Of a stretch of DNA of 64,000 nucleotides, positions 13,501 to 27,467 are shown in pieces. The notes beneath the pieces are model-generated. The model ran no database searches, was not told where the DNA came from, and worked only from the letters and a program-made list of their open reading frames with translations. The position numbers and the translations under genes were made by a program. The DNA comes from Astropecten irregularis (lineage: Eukaryota; Echinodermata; Asteroidea; Paxillosida; Astropectinidae). The DNA lies in assembly GCA_963971285.1 (NCBI GenBank), contig OZ020253.1, positions 20,410,528 through 20,474,527 on the forward strand, read 5' to 3'. The first letter of the stretch is position 1. Each line of letters opens with the position of its first letter.

Positions 13501-15787
13501 GACAAATACAGATTTTGAATTTGAGAGACAGTACCATTCATTTTAAGTTCTTATGAGAAGCCTTTAAGCTAATGATGACCACAGAAGCTATTTTTATTTT
13601 CCAAAAACACAGTGTGTGAGTCAATCATCCAATCACAGCTGCATTGAATGTAATCTTATGATACCCAGCAGCAATAAATGAAGGAGGGTGGGACCAGTTG
13701 AACTCTATGGAATCTGAACGTGATAAGATGTCTACAATGGAAGGGTTATCACCTCTGTAACATGAAGGCCACTCAGTCAATGCACAACCATAGATCTAGG
13801 AAGAGAACCAACAGCATGGAAATGAACCATAGACTCAAGCGAACTGATCCTGGTATTTGGGTACAAACTAACGTTGGGGCTAACTAGTTATAGCTAGTTC
13901 TTAATTCCTGCATTCCATGCACACATACCAGCAGCCGACTTGCTAAATAATTTATGATGAAGACAAGGATAAGTTTACAACAATTTTACAAGATTTAGAT
14001 TCCATCTTATGAGTCCATTTTATATGGTTATTTTGACAGAATCTTAGAAATCCCTGTTTAACTAAATGATTGGTGTAAGGCCAAGAAATAATGTTACAAT
14101 TTGTTGGCATTAAACAGGAATGCAACTTGGACGTAACAAAAAATGAGGAAATTCCAATCTTTTACCATATTTTGTACAGTGTTTTTCACTTTTCGATGGC
14201 AAGAGTAACGCGAAAAAAAAGAAGAGGAAATCGGCTGATCCAAGGAAAAGTTGCAAGCCTGCATTAAACTTTAAAGGTCAACTCTAGGTTTTCAAATTTC
14301 AAGCATACAATTTGACGACCTTTGAAGTTTGATGTCAAGGGACAAAGATCCTTTAACCAAATCATGTAGGCCCTACACTTTAAATGCACTTTCTTTCTAC
14401 ACATCATTGTTGCTTAATAATCCAAATGTTGAATTTTATGTGAACATATTGAGCGACCACATGCACATCCATTGTAACACAATCTTTTTGCATTTTGAAC
14501 TTAAATGAAAAACATGAAGCAAATATTTTTTTAAAGAACATAAAAGAGTGTTACACCACAAAGGATTTTGTGCAGCTTACTGGAAGAAAGGATTTTAAAC
14601 TTTTGACAACCTTTTTGCTTAACAAGTAACAATATGAGATTTGTAGACCATGATCAAAGAATAGAATGTAATTCACAGTTCCAGTACGTGACTATGTGTG
14701 CACATTAATAGACATTATACATCGTTATTTTTCTCATTTCCTGTATTATTCTTTTACAGACAGAGAGATTGAATTCACAATAGAGCAAGAAAATCAACTA
14801 ATCACACAATATTAAATTGTGAAAGTCAACCCTGGCAAACAACCTATTGAAAAGACCCATTTAACTTTAAACTAGTTTTTAGACTAGCTCTAAGTATTTC
14901 CGTCACAAACCAGTGAATCTTTTGCTCGTCAAGTACAGTGCACTTTTGGATTCCGGCCATTTTCAAAGGACAACACACCGACAAACATCACAAGACAAAT
15001 GAAAAGCGGCGCTGCTCATGCATATAGGTTTATGGTTTGTGCAGGGGGGTGTGTAAGAGACAAGTGCAATGACACACTTTAACCCTGGAGGCAGTTAAAA
15101 AGCCAATCAATTAGCAGTGATGAACAGGTCTTATTGTGTCTGCATGTTAGCAGAAGCATGGACCGTGAAACAAAATCAAGACCATGACAGGTAGAGCCGC
15201 CAACAAAATGAAATGCAGAAATTTGTTTTTGATGACGGACAAAGATCAGCATGGTAGTATAGTTCATACACCATGCTAGACAAACACCCAGAAAAGAGAA
15301 AGAAAACCAAAGCTCAAGAGCTTGGAGTCAACTTCAGTCAGACAATCAGACATGTATTTGTGTAACTACGTTGCAAATTCATAGTTGCTGTATACAGGTT
15401 ACTGTTGCAGCACTGTACAACATCTCCCATCCCAAAATGAATTCATTCAGCTTAAATATATACCGGTACATATAATGTAAGGACTTGTACTCCCACCACA
15501 GAAGGAAGATAAAATAGTACTGCTATGTCCTGGTTTAATTCTGATGTATGTTTTCTAGAGAAGCAACCCAATTTCTTTCAACATAATTTCAATTTTCCAA
15601 ATGAGATCCCAGAATTTTGACTTGTCTAAGACTCAGATTGGATGAAGCTTTTGTTGAAAATCTTGAAATGAGTCTTGCTACAATTAGGCAAATATAGTTA
15701 TTTTAAATGATGAGGCATACATGCAGAAGAAGTCAGAAGGCAGACAGAATTAAGCTGTATTTTAATTTAAAAACCAAATCAACTTAC

Positions 15788-16200
15788 CTTTATTTTTACA
15801 ATAATCATCTTGTGGTAAGTACTCGGATCCAGCATATCCTATCGAGTAGTCTTGCTCTGATTTGATTCCAACATCTTCTGGCCCATTGGCCAAACCTTTG
15901 TCCGGTGTCTTGCCATTGGTCAGTGTCTGTCCATATGATGAAAGGGACGGCAGTTGGATGCCTTGACCATGTCCACCATTCTGGCTAGGCTCCTGCTTGA
16001 CCAAGTTGATATTGTTGCTTGGCACTGGGGTGTTGGCATTAGAGGGAGGGCAGGGTGTGCCACTCAGTACACGGATAGGCGGGATGGCACGATTATTCAA
16101 CATGGTGGCATTGACAGGTGTATTGACACCACTGTTAAGTTGGCTGTCACTATGGTAACCATCGAGTGGTGACCCACCATTCATCTTGAAGTTTTATATC
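15788..16200 (-). CDS. N-terminal coding exon of a probable transcription factor (thyroid-receptor-like candidate)
   Basis: The exon is bounded on the minus strand by a CTTTTTTAG acceptor at 16201-16202 and an AAAG|GTAAGT donor at 15787. Sixteen bases of 5' UTR precede the ATG at 16184, so a further upstream untranslated exon must exist. It encodes 132 residues plus the first base of codon 133 (phase 1). The protein is low in complexity and rich in Asn, Ser, Pro and Gly. It has two LVKQEP/IKSEQ-type acidic sumoylation-like motifs, as in disordered A/B regions of nuclear receptors and other regulators. The end reads YCKNKG, with the intron after the first base of the Gly codon. This resembles the A/B-to-DNA-binding junction of thyroid hormone receptors, where a Lys/Cys-rich stretch precedes a Gly-Tyr-Ile-Pro motif. 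That assignment is inference only: no zinc finger lies in the window, and the following intron exceeds 15.7 kb. Confidence 0.6.
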
Positions 16201-17888
16201 CTAAAAAAGATACAAAAGAATATGAGAAATAAAGTCAGAAATGAAATAACTTCACCACCAAGAGAAAAAATTGGCCTAAAACCTTTCCCTTTTTGTGTAA
16301 AAATGTACGTCTTAACATGCAAAAGCAAAATTGTAGGATTGACAACCAAAAAATAATAACCGGTTGTCGGCAAGTGCTGGTTCCCTTGAGACAACTGTAC
16401 ATGGATGATTCATGTTTTTGCTACTGAATGAGTGACTTGCATCTCCCCACAAAATTCCGACATCTGTCAACAAATTTCCTTTCAACAAACAGCATAGCAC
16501 CGTACACATAACGTCCCAGCACATGGCTGTACTTTCTGCAGAGTCTACGATCGATAAGCAACAACACAGACCTATTCCCTGAATCTATTCACATCTTCCT
16601 CCATCCATACGCTGACAGGAAGAGGTAGCAGTACAAGTATGTTTTTCAGGAATGGCACGGCAGTCAGGAAATTGACTTGCAGATAATTACCTGCACCAAC
16701 AAAAGACCCAGCCAACGGTGCAAGATACATCAGTCCAGAAACTACGTGTCATCATTGATTCAACCGGATCCATAGTACACCACTATCAATCTCAGATTCT
16801 AAGGTGAAATTTTTTATTTTGAAGGAGAACCGAAAACAAAACAAAACTAGGCCAGCCTTGAACTCTTGAAGTAAGAGCAAAATGTGAAACCCCAGTGCAT
16901 GGACCCATCACTGCCTGAGGGGAGGTGGCCATTTTCACTTTTAGGCGCATCAAACCATAAAGCAATTTCTAGCTATTTTGGCGGGTCAGAAACACTGGGT
17001 GCCTACGTGCACCGCAGTCATACATTTTTTGAAGGGGTGGGGTTATTGTGAGTTCAGAACAGTTTAAGGACACAAAACAACAAATAGGTTTCAGATTTTG
17101 TTGCGACACAAACAATAATTGTAAAGCGTTGTCTGGGTGTGAGGTGTTTAGCTCTGGGCTCTAAGCAACAATAATAATAATTTCTCTACTAATAATGGTG
17201 CCTTCCTTGGCCTTTTTTAATCTATCTCCTTCCACAAACAAAGTTTGTAGTATGATCAACAACGTCCAAGTTAAGGTGCATTGGTGAAAAGCATCTAAAG
17301 GGCTCCTACCCAATGCAATTAAATTCCACATCCACTAGCATAAATAAGGTTTGCCTGCTCATACAAGTTGGGTTATGGGTGCCCTCGAGAAGTAGATTGG
17401 GAAAAGTCTTCCAGGCCTAGGTACTTTAGGAGCAAAGAGCTGCATTTTATATTCAAACAATAGATATGAATTGGTCAACAAAGTATTCAAATCGTATAAA
17501 TGCCCAATTTTACAGCTAAGGAATTTTCTAGCTAATGGATTTTCTCACTGCAATCCACTGTACATGGCTTCACTGTAGTAAAGTTTGATTCAAATCAACA
17601 AGCAGGTGGCTACAAACCATAAATATTTAGGATCCAAATCAACAAACTCAAGGACAGCCCAAGCAGACACAGCGTCAACGTTTCTACATCAATCCTCTAC
17701 AAATTACAGCACATTCAGATCAAGATTATCCTACTTTTCAATGCAACCCTAAGGAATCTGAGCAATACATGTATCAAGCCAGGATTAGGGGGATTGCTTC
17801 TCCTTTGAATTCTGAAAGCCTAAGTATCGACCAATCTCGAGACCCTTGTCTAATTTATCAGTTTTTGAAAAGAGAACAAAGAAATATG

Positions 17889-17965
17889 TACTGTAGTGGG
17901 ATTCGAACTAGAGACCTCTGGGAATACTGTACTGGCGCTCTACCAACTGAGCAACCTAGCCCTAG
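17889..17965 (-). repeat. tRNA-derived SINE fragment
   Basis: On the minus strand it shows a type-2 RNA polymerase III promoter: a box-A-like GTTGCTCAGTTGGTAGAGC and a box-B-like AGTTCGAATCC, spaced as in a tRNA. The would-be acceptor stems do not pair, so it is not a functional tRNA gene. Similar sequences occur at 50488-50540 and 51102-51175, which supports a dispersed SINE family. Confidence 0.65.
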
Positions 17966-18543
17966 CCTATGTTAGTGGTTGCCAGGGTCTGACTTTTTAT
18001 TTTTCCTATGACACTGAAATTTCATAATATTGATGAAATACTCAGTCCCATACATGGCTACATTCATATTTACAAATCTTGTTTGCTTACTACTGTTTCA
18101 AGTACCGTAAGCTAATTTCTATTCTGATGTGATCCAGTTATAAAATTTCAACATTTTAAAAATCTTTTTATGGAACTCCTTTTTACAACCTACAGTGCCT
18201 AAAGCCTGGCAGCATTGACACAGATTCACAAGACCTCAACAATTTCACCTGTTTTCATTGATTCTTTTTAAATAGGTAGCAGAATGGCTAAAAGTACCGA
18301 TCATACAAATAGTTGATTTTGTAGTTTCCAAAAAAAAAGACCAAGCATTGTAAATCAGTGTGGACAAAAAACGGTGTGTAAGAAAATTGAATCCAATTCA
18401 TAAAAGAGTTCATGGTTGATTGCATGACCGGTAAACTACACTTTGCTGGGTTCATAGTCACCCTGGTACCTGGCGGAGATTTCTGGTTGTATTATAAATT
18501 TCTTTTTTAATTACTTGACTTGTGAATCAACACCTAATGACAA

Positions 18544-18786
18544 GGGTCCATTTTCATAGAGCTGCTTAAGCACAACAATTGCTTAAGCATGAAAAGTCTT
18601 CCTTGATCAAAAAGGATTACTGACCAAATTTCCATGTGATGTTTATTGCTTTTGACTTGTATTTGGCCATTGTTTGCTGAGCATTTACATTCACAAGGAG
18701 TTTGGGCTGGCATACTGATTTTGTTTACCAAGGTTTTTGGTGCTCAACAAGTTTTGGTGCTTAAGCAGCTCTATGAAATTGGCCCC
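18544..18786. repeat. Inverted-repeat element, GGGGCCAATTTCA family, copy 4
   Basis: It begins GGGTCCATTTTCATAGAGC with TGCTTAAGCACAACAATTGC inside, and it ends TTAAGCAGCTCTATGAAATT before GGCCCC. The left and right ends are inverted relative to each other. It belongs with the copies at 2.0-3.6 kb, in the TTAAGCA variant. Confidence 0.7.
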
Positions 18787-21700
18787 AGGCTGTGTGTGTG
18801 ATTAATGAACCATAACTAGAGTAGGAATTATCTGCCAACGATCATATCATATATTCAGGAAAATAAATCCTAGATCAGTCAGACACAAAACAATAGAACC
18901 ACGTGCACAATTATCAATAGTTTCATCTTCACACATCATTAAATTGCAGTTTCTACCAAAGTACCAATGTCTGTGATCGAATATTCAGGATCAGTATGTT
19001 CAAACGTAGCAAAGTTATTATTAAATTTTATTAGGGATGGATTAAGATTTAAGCAGACTTGGCTTTAGTCCAAAATATAATCTTATTGAGACATGAAAGT
19101 TATGGCAGCACTAGTCCCAGATTGTTACCTTTGGCTCAACTTTGCTAATTCACTGTTTCAGGTTGGAATAACTTACACTAATGCGGTGGAATTAGAGCAT
19201 CCTAACAGAGGATCAACTTAATATTTTGGATCATTACAACATTGATTGATGCCTTAATACCATAAATGGACCCCACCACAGGATCCCTTCTTTGTTACTC
19301 CACACCTGTTAATTACAACCTGTGTCAGCAGCGTTGGCATCTAACATACAGGTGGTTGTCATAGTATTAACATCTAGGTACTCCCTAAACTATAATACAG
19401 CAGTTTCCTCTGTGTGTCACCATGTCTATTTCTTCCTCCATGGTGTCACTGAGCTCACCAATCAAAAGGAAAATCATAGTGGTCAACCAACCAACACTAA
19501 ATTATTGTAGGTTGCTGTAAATGTAATGTACATGTACATTTGTATACTGTAATGAACTGTGTCTTTGCAATTTTGAACTTGACGAGAATCACTTTACCAT
19601 GGAGTACTGTACATCTGAGTTTGTTGAATGTTTTTCGTTTGAAGCAATGCAACATCAATGCCACGTTTAACTTAGATTTAGTAATGCAAACAGCATACAT
19701 TACACTTTATAAGTACTGTTCAAATGCACGTTAAATAATTAAACCAATAAAGCCAACATTGGCCAAATGGGTCTCACAATGCTATTTGCAATCACTATGA
19801 CAACTTTACAGAAAGGCTTTTCTACTTGGATAGAGGCTTTTCTCAAATTAGCCAAACATCAACCTCTCTCCCCAGCAAACACCACAGGTACAACTGAGAC
19901 ACAAAGATCAGCTCAATCAATGATCCCTGAACTAACAATACGGGGACAATAAAAGCAACTAAAGCTAGAGTCAGGATAATCTTCCACTGGTCAAAGCCTG
20001 CAGCTCATGCACACTTGAAGGACAGTTATATGCAGTGAGATATACTCAACAGTATACCATACATACAGGGAAGGAAAGCATGCACAGAAAGACTCAGTGA
20101 GCTTCAGATGAATGAACATGCACTACATGTAATCAAGACAGGTTTCTTCAGAAATTGAAAAGAGATGCCCTTAAAGTTCAACTAGTGCATTCTTCTAAAC
20201 CAGAAGACAGAATACCAAACCAAAACCTCTAGTTCCTCTGTCAATTTTAATAATAAATACAGTTTAAAAAAAAAAGATAAATCGATGATTACAACTCATC
20301 ATTTTGAGTTACCTTTGTTTTTGTCCATATGTGACTTATATTATATTTTATAAAATAATTACAAATGTTCCTGCATATAACAGATTCACACAATATTATA
20401 TAATAAAAAGTGGTTCATTTCTGTGAGTTTCTGGTGCAAGTCAAATCCAGTGCAGAGCCCTGTAGGATTAAGATCATTACACCATGTATGTGAACCTGTG
20501 TCTTATTTCTCCATGTGTGAACCCAATAAACTGGACTAAAATACACCTCTAAGTAATTTGAAGGACACTTCAACCATGCATCAACTAGTACCAATAGGAT
20601 AACTTACTTCAACCATAGAGCTCTATGCTTCAACCATGATACAGTATCCCACCTATAAATATACAAAGGAACACAACAATGAACAAGGCCAGTAAGTAAC
20701 AATCAAACAAACTAGAAGTCCCTCATTTTGTTTACAGAGCTTTGAGTTTACTTCTTGGATTATGTACTTTTCCAGGTAAATCATCCTAGACACAGAATGA
20801 TTCATACAACATTGAAACTCAGGAGAGATGGAATCAGTGGTTGTGTGATCTCAAATCCAGAGCACCACTCCCTAGCTCCCACTGGACAAACAAGGAACAT
20901 CCCCTTCTAAAATTGGCCAAAATTGATGACCACTACTAGTGCAAACATGACCAGGCTGAGCAGTGGCTGAAGTGCTGCAGCCACATGTTCCTATGGATCA
21001 ACATCCACTGATGAATTCTGAGAAATCTATAGATACTTTCAAAGGAAATCAAAGAACACAACTTGAGAGTGGACAAATGATTACTTCAAAGGTCAATGAA
21101 GGGGATGTGTAGAAAAAGCCAGTTATTCACTCAACATTATTTTCCTCCATGCTCATTATGAAATGTTAAAGCTACCTGTCGACATTGTCAGACATTGTCA
21201 TACATTGTCTGTTAGTAACATGAATGGTCAAGCCTTAGGGTGTTAGACATGGTCAGTGTGGCTGAAGTATCCCTGAATAGTCATGTGAACTAGGAAAGGT
21301 TGCCATTGTTGAGATGCTCCCTTACCAAGGAATTCCAGTTTGTCATGCCCGTTTGCACATCAATTCTGAGAAAAATCTGAGGGCTGGACATGACAATACC
21401 AAACACAAAGGATGTGCCCTTGGCTAAGTGGATTACATAACAGGTGCAATTGTCTGTAATTTTCATACATCACTTTACACCATAGAGTTGTTGTACTGGA
21501 CATGGACCTATTATATGTAGGCCTACCAGACATATTACGGATAATTTCAGTCACTTTGTCTGCCAGATACCCACAACAGCGAGGCAGAAAGTGGATATGA
21601 AACATCTTTCTCAAGCTTACTTTGTTCCTCTATTAAAATGTCACTTCATGGCTTCTAAATACTCTTTATGTTAATAAATTCCTTAAAAAAAACTCTTTCT

Positions 21701-24250
21701 TTCAAGAGAGCACTTGCTCCAATGATCAAGTTTTCAAAATAGATATTTCAATTCTAACCCCCCAAAAAACACATCAAAACTGGCGCTAACGCTTTCAAGA
21801 ATACAAACCGTACATGTGTGTGATTGGTTTCTTTTCATTAATTAAGTGAATTCATGTTCCTCTAGTGTTTTTAAATCTAAATTGTTGAAATTAATATCAG
21901 CCCAAAATTCTTTCTGACTTGAGAAATTAAGCGTGTGCATTTTTGTACGGCATTTCAACAAGAAGTACTCCACATTAAAATTTGATAAGAGCAACTACTA
22001 TAAAGACAAAGCCCTTTAATACTAGTTCTTGTGACATAACTTTATATCACCAATCTTGTGTTTCACTTGGTCATGACTTCAGTTGTCAGTATTGAGAGAA
22101 GTTTTAATGAGCCGTAACCTCCAAACACTCCAATGTTTTCATGACGTGGGCGTGGTTGAGTGGTTTACTACATGTATACTGTAAATCACAGAAACAAAAC
22201 TGTAAAATACATTCCATTTCAGTTGTGCCTGCTGATGTTACATATAACGGGACTTAAATTTGGTGTTTCAGATCTTGTCCACAATATAACATTGTCTTAT
22301 TAAACAATAAATGGCTTAAAATGTAACACCTGACACCATCACAAACAACATACAAACTCCATTGAATGACAGCATACCCATTATTGTAATTTTGATTTCA
22401 CTCATTTCAACAGCACTTTTTAAATGGAGCATGGTTGCTCATCGTTTACAGTGAATTCTAAGGGTTGCAGAGCCCCTTTAAGTCATGATTACCCAAGGCT
22501 ATCATACCAATGTGATCGCAACTGACCTATCCCAGTAATAACAGGCAAGTGGAATAACTGGTACACACCCAAATATAAGGTTACAATTCTGGATTACAGA
22601 CCTGTGTCTAGATCCAAGAGGCTGGAGTTTTAATTAAAACAAAACCTAAGCTCTGCACAGTGGCAATTTTTCTTCCTAAAGACTAAAGTTTCAGTCTTTA
22701 TGATATCAGCACTAGGTCAGGGCTGTGATTGCACTGGCATAAAAAAATCCTGAAAACGTTGTAAAAAATTATGAAAATCACATATATCTACTATACTTTT
22801 GTACTAGGAAAGTAGCGAAAACAAATCCTGAAATCAGGATTTTTACTGACAAATCACGCCCCTGCTAGGTGTCTGATGTTTAGATTTATTCAAGCCAGAA
22901 AAATAAGTACAATGTACACTGTTTATGCTTGTATGGCCATAAAATTACTCTTTACCAGCAAGATTTTCCAGTTAACTAACGATAATGAATCACATGCCAA
23001 CAACCACAACACCATTCCAGTAAACAAAACACCTATTTGAAGTGATTTTGCTGCTTTGAACTATACCTAATGGTTCCAAAGATCCATGCAAATACCATTT
23101 ACAAGTCCCCTATGAAGCACGGCTTATACTTGTACTTCAATATCATCCTGAGAATAAAAGGATTTAGCCTGAAAGAAAGTCTTTAATGGTTCTGGCAAAC
23201 AATAAATCAAGTAGCTCACAGAGTCTGTTTTTGAAAAGACAGCTCAAAAGTCATAAGATTATGATGAAACCTGTACCTTAGTCACACCCACTGTCATATA
23301 TACCTTGTACAATCAATTGAAGTAGAATGCACTTTGTCCATAGGTCACATAAGAAGAAAACACAGAGGACAGGATTGAAATTCAGCTACAAAGAACGTCT
23401 GCATACCTGAATTGATTTCCAAAATGTCTCAACATTTACAACGCAAGTGTTTATTTGATATGAATATTTTAGAATTACAAAAATACAAACGCAAATTTAT
23501 GCAAATTTTCCATTGCTTAAATACTGTTTGAAAAACATCCACAACAACACCCATGACAACCAATGACAACACAAGCACAAAACCAACAAATACCTCCACT
23601 AGGTAACCCAACTCTTTCTTAATTTTGTTCCTTTTCAAGCTCCTTGCACAGATCCAGATCTAATTTCTCAGTTTCTTCTTGAGCGAAATTAAACAAAGGA
23701 ATAAAACGTGATTCTGGAAATTACCAGTCAACCAGGAAATTGAGTACAGCTAGCATGGAGTATCTCATGACAGCAGCAATATTCTAGCTGTTAAAGGGGT
23801 GTCAGTATAACATTCCACTGAAATCATATGATTTAATATGCCTTCATCAAGGTTTAGAAATTGGAGTCAGTTTTACTGATGTACATCTAGGCCTTTCTTG
23901 ATATTATCCACCAACACTGTGTAGAATACCTATATGGCATATTTTTTCGACAATATAATATTACAATACAAGTTACAAGGACCACTAACTTAGTACTCCT
24001 TCAGCTTCAAAATCTTGCCATTCGTGCAATACACTGCCAAAAAATGGATTTGGGTTTTGGATAGATTAATGGTAATAAAAGTTAAATCTGCAGAACAGAC
24101 AATCTGACAATCAATGAATATATTAGAGATTAGTTATATCACGCACATGTATGTACACATAATTACAGTAACCATAACCTTACGATTCACACCCTTAATA
24201 ACTACGACTGTACGACATGCCACACAATGATATCATTTTCTTTTAGCCAT

Positions 24251-24357
24251 CAATAAAGATCCTGCTAGGATCAAAACGCATCAGGCCCTCCTAACTCCAA
24301 TCAATTGATAAATTTCAGGTCATTATTTTGACTGATGAGCAGTTTGTAGTAGTTTAA
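24251..24357 (-). repeat. Dispersed repeat (GCAGTTTGTAG / AGGCCCTCCTAACTCC family)
   Basis: On the minus strand this matches, with divergence, the units at 54097-54205 and 56311-56420. All share an AAACTGCTGCAAACTG-like start, a GGAGTTAGGAGGGCCTGA-like core and a GATCCTAGCAGGATC-like end. Shorter matches occur near 12591-12650 and 62868-62925. It is non-coding, and its class is unknown to me. Confidence 0.55.
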
Positions 24358-27300
24358 GCCTAGGCCTATTACTTGTATTCTTTGCTGTCATGAGTAACAC
24401 CTATATGTTCTGACAAAACATTCACACAGTTTAATGTAGTTTACCAGTACTACAGTAGTTTAGATACTAGACAAGTTTTTCAGCCATTGTCCAAGAACTA
24501 GTATAATGTACCTGTATGATGCCTTTAATCTGAGAGTCTGCTTTTGACTCAGCATGCTTTAGAACACCTAGTGACATTGACCTCAAGTTCGAATTCTCGG
24601 TTGTTTGTCTCAGTGTAGAACATGTGGCCGTCATGGTAATTCACTACCACCCTACAGGCCTACATTACTGTACCGATACCACTAGTACAGGCAATCTATG
24701 TACACGGATCAAGAACAAGCATACAGTTGATCAACAAACAAAAGCATTCCATCACACAATTTGGTCTTTACAACTCAATTCATTATCAAGAAATAATAAA
24801 ATATTACCAAATAATAATCTTCAAATATCTATGTAGGAAAATTTTGCAACTGATTGGAAAACAATATAGAATTTTGACAAAATGTAAAAAAAAATAAGAT
24901 ACACGCACAATTTATATAACTTAAAATTCCCAAAGACCTAAAAAGTTACTAAAGAAAATGGACTTAATGTCACAAACTACCCAAGTAACCCAACCATTTT
25001 AAGCAAAATTAATATTTTCAAATGCTTCACGAAGTTACCTTCCAACTTTCACAATCAATTTCATATTTTTCTCCCACAGAAAATATATTTCACAGATTTG
25101 GGTTTTTTTTTTTTGGGGGGGGGGGGGAATTGACCTAAATTTTGTCCGGGGTTCAAGTTACTTCATGCCTGAAAATCAGTTTAAAAAGTTGACATAAAAA
25201 AAAACAGAAGTTCTACGAAAAGAAAGTTCGAGTGAACTGCACCAGTTCCCCTCAACCATTTGAGTACTTTGGGAGTTTCAGAAATATGGCATTCCTACCT
25301 CAGGAGGCAGATACATCGTGTACAGGTATACAAAGACCATTTTCTAAACTTTAATCATTTAAATGCACTGAACATTACTTAAGCACATCCTCACAAGATT
25401 GTGTGATTTTGGTTTGATTAACTGGTGACCAAGCAGTTAACTGGGGTAAAAAAGAGAATCATCATTAATCAAGTGACTATAAAGAAAAACATTCTCATTT
25501 ATGCCTACTTAAATAATTCAAAATCATCAGTCATGACACATCCTTACCTCTGTAAAATCTGTGTAGTTATGATGAAGTTTGGATATAAAATCTTGACATA
25601 ACCTACAAACATGTGTACGTTACAGAGTGGGGACCTAAATTCAGTGCTCAAAGAGAAGTAATTGAGAGGTTTCAAGAGTTGTAGCCCCGGTGTCTGACTT
25701 GTGCTTTGGTTTCAAGCAAAATAAAATTCCACAGGATCCAACAGCAAGCAAAATACCTCCCGAAGTTCAGAACTTGTTGTAAAATGCTCAGAAGTGGCAG
25801 TACATCCAAGAACTTGTCAAAAGAGGATATTCATTGTGGATGTAGTCAGAAGATAATAAATTGTTCAGAGGCTCACGATATTGGCTAGAACTCAGTGAAT
25901 CTTTGCAAGCAATACTGCAGTGCAAATTTCCATAAGCACCGCTGTCTGCACATCAACATCAGTGCCAGGTCAGAGGCATCATGGTCTATGGCTCCCAAAC
26001 AATCTCCCGCCTTTCAGTCCATTCAAAAGTTCAAGTTTCAGCACTTCGAGCTTTTTACAAACAGACCCATCATAATTCATTCACTTCGGGCTCGTTGAAA
26101 TAAGGTTAGTATGACAAGCAACAATCCATTCACGATACTTAAAAGTTCCAGCCAATGTTCTCAAATTGAACAATTGTGTAAGGAATCTTTATTTGCACCA
26201 GTCCACTGTGATTAATCATTGATTCCACCTACAATTATCTCTAATGGAATCCTCATTGATGCCTTAAGCCTTTGCAGTTCTGACTATTAGTCTGCCAGGC
26301 TTGCTTACAAGTAAATGAAGAGTGAGGGTCCCTAAAATATTTGAATTATTCTCTAGTAATAGTTTGGCTGGCGGGCAAGTTAGTGCGAAGGTGAACTTTG
26401 AATTAATTACAGGTATTCCTTGTAAAGTTGTATAAAAGGCAGTGCATGATGGCAGATATACATGTAGAAGGGCAAGATGACAAAAGAGTCAGTAGCTGGG
26501 AGCATTACAGGGTGACAATTTGTCAATATTGGTACAAAGATTTGAACAAATAATTAATCTTTTTAACGAGCATTTAACAATGGCCACATGACTACGAGAT
26601 TATTAACCACATGTGACAAGGATGCTTCTTACTTTCTTTAATGCATCATTAGCTATCTAAAGTTTGAAACAATTTTGTACTACAGGTCCATCGAAAGCCT
26701 TTCATCACTCACTTGTATAGGTGGACAGTCTATTTCAGGTGCAGTTTTTGAATCTGGATGACCTGTTTGCAATGCTTTTAGCCAAATTAATAGACATCAT
26801 CACAGTTATAATAACTTTGTCAAATCCAATCCAACAACTCGGCCTACACTGAGGTAGGCCTACATTGTATAATGGTTCATGCAACTTCACATGCACTTTT
26901 AACAGCCAAAAACTCTTCAGTAAGTGACAAAAATGTAAAAAAACAATTAATGCACGTCATTACAAATAATGTTTCGTACTCGAGAATTGTCAATACTGAA
27001 TACTCCTTTGGAATTTAAAGTCAATTCAAGTACAACAACTGATAAATATTAATTTTAAAAGATACACAAACAATTGTTTGAAATGAAACTTTCAATTACA
27101 ACTTTAAATAAAGAATGTTTTTGCTTGTTGACAACAGACTTTATGAAAATGCTTGCGCCATTTGCATACAAGTCATTGCAAGAGAGCAGTTATTCATTTT
27201 CATTACCGTAACTTAACAGTAGATTTGCACACAAAAATTTAGACCATCCTCTTTGCAGTCAAAGAATCTTAATTGAGTTTGACCAGCTCTGCCTAAAAAA

Positions 27301-27407
27301 AATTAATTGGAAAGAAATCTGTGGACAGCCAGGGCTTTGGCCAAAGTTTTGACCCTCGTGGTGCAATGTAGACACCTATAAAGTCCTATTGTACAGTACC
27401 AAGAAGT

Positions 27408-27467
27408 ACTTCTACTGATTTAGAAGGCTTACTCCGGAGTAAGCCTTCTTAATCTAGAAGTAGAAGT
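27408..27467. repeat. Palindrome with 14-bp perfect arms and no loop
   Basis: Positions 27422-27449 form a perfect inverted repeat (AGAAGGCTTACTCC and its complement) centred between 27435 and 27436. It extends outward with a few mismatches through ACTTCTACT and AGTAGAAGT. No flanking gene explains it, and it could be the core of a foldback element. Confidence 0.6.

Larger units (their letters stand above)
1..15787. other. Intron or intergenic DNA, no supported exons
   Basis: I see no open reading frame here with a recognisable domain, splice-site support or conserved composition. The stretch lies downstream of the minus-strand exon at 15788-16200 and is best read as the start of that gene's following intron. 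It holds dispersed inverted-repeat elements (listed separately), a C-homopolymer at 4528-4548 and another at 10388-10407. The longest open frame (10153-10566, plus) spans the second C-run, and its proline stretch is translated homopolymer, so I treat it as chance. Confidence 0.6.

Noticed and set aside
25706-26098. Two adjacent plus-strand open frames
   Set aside because: No conserved motif, no splice logic and no homology I recognise.
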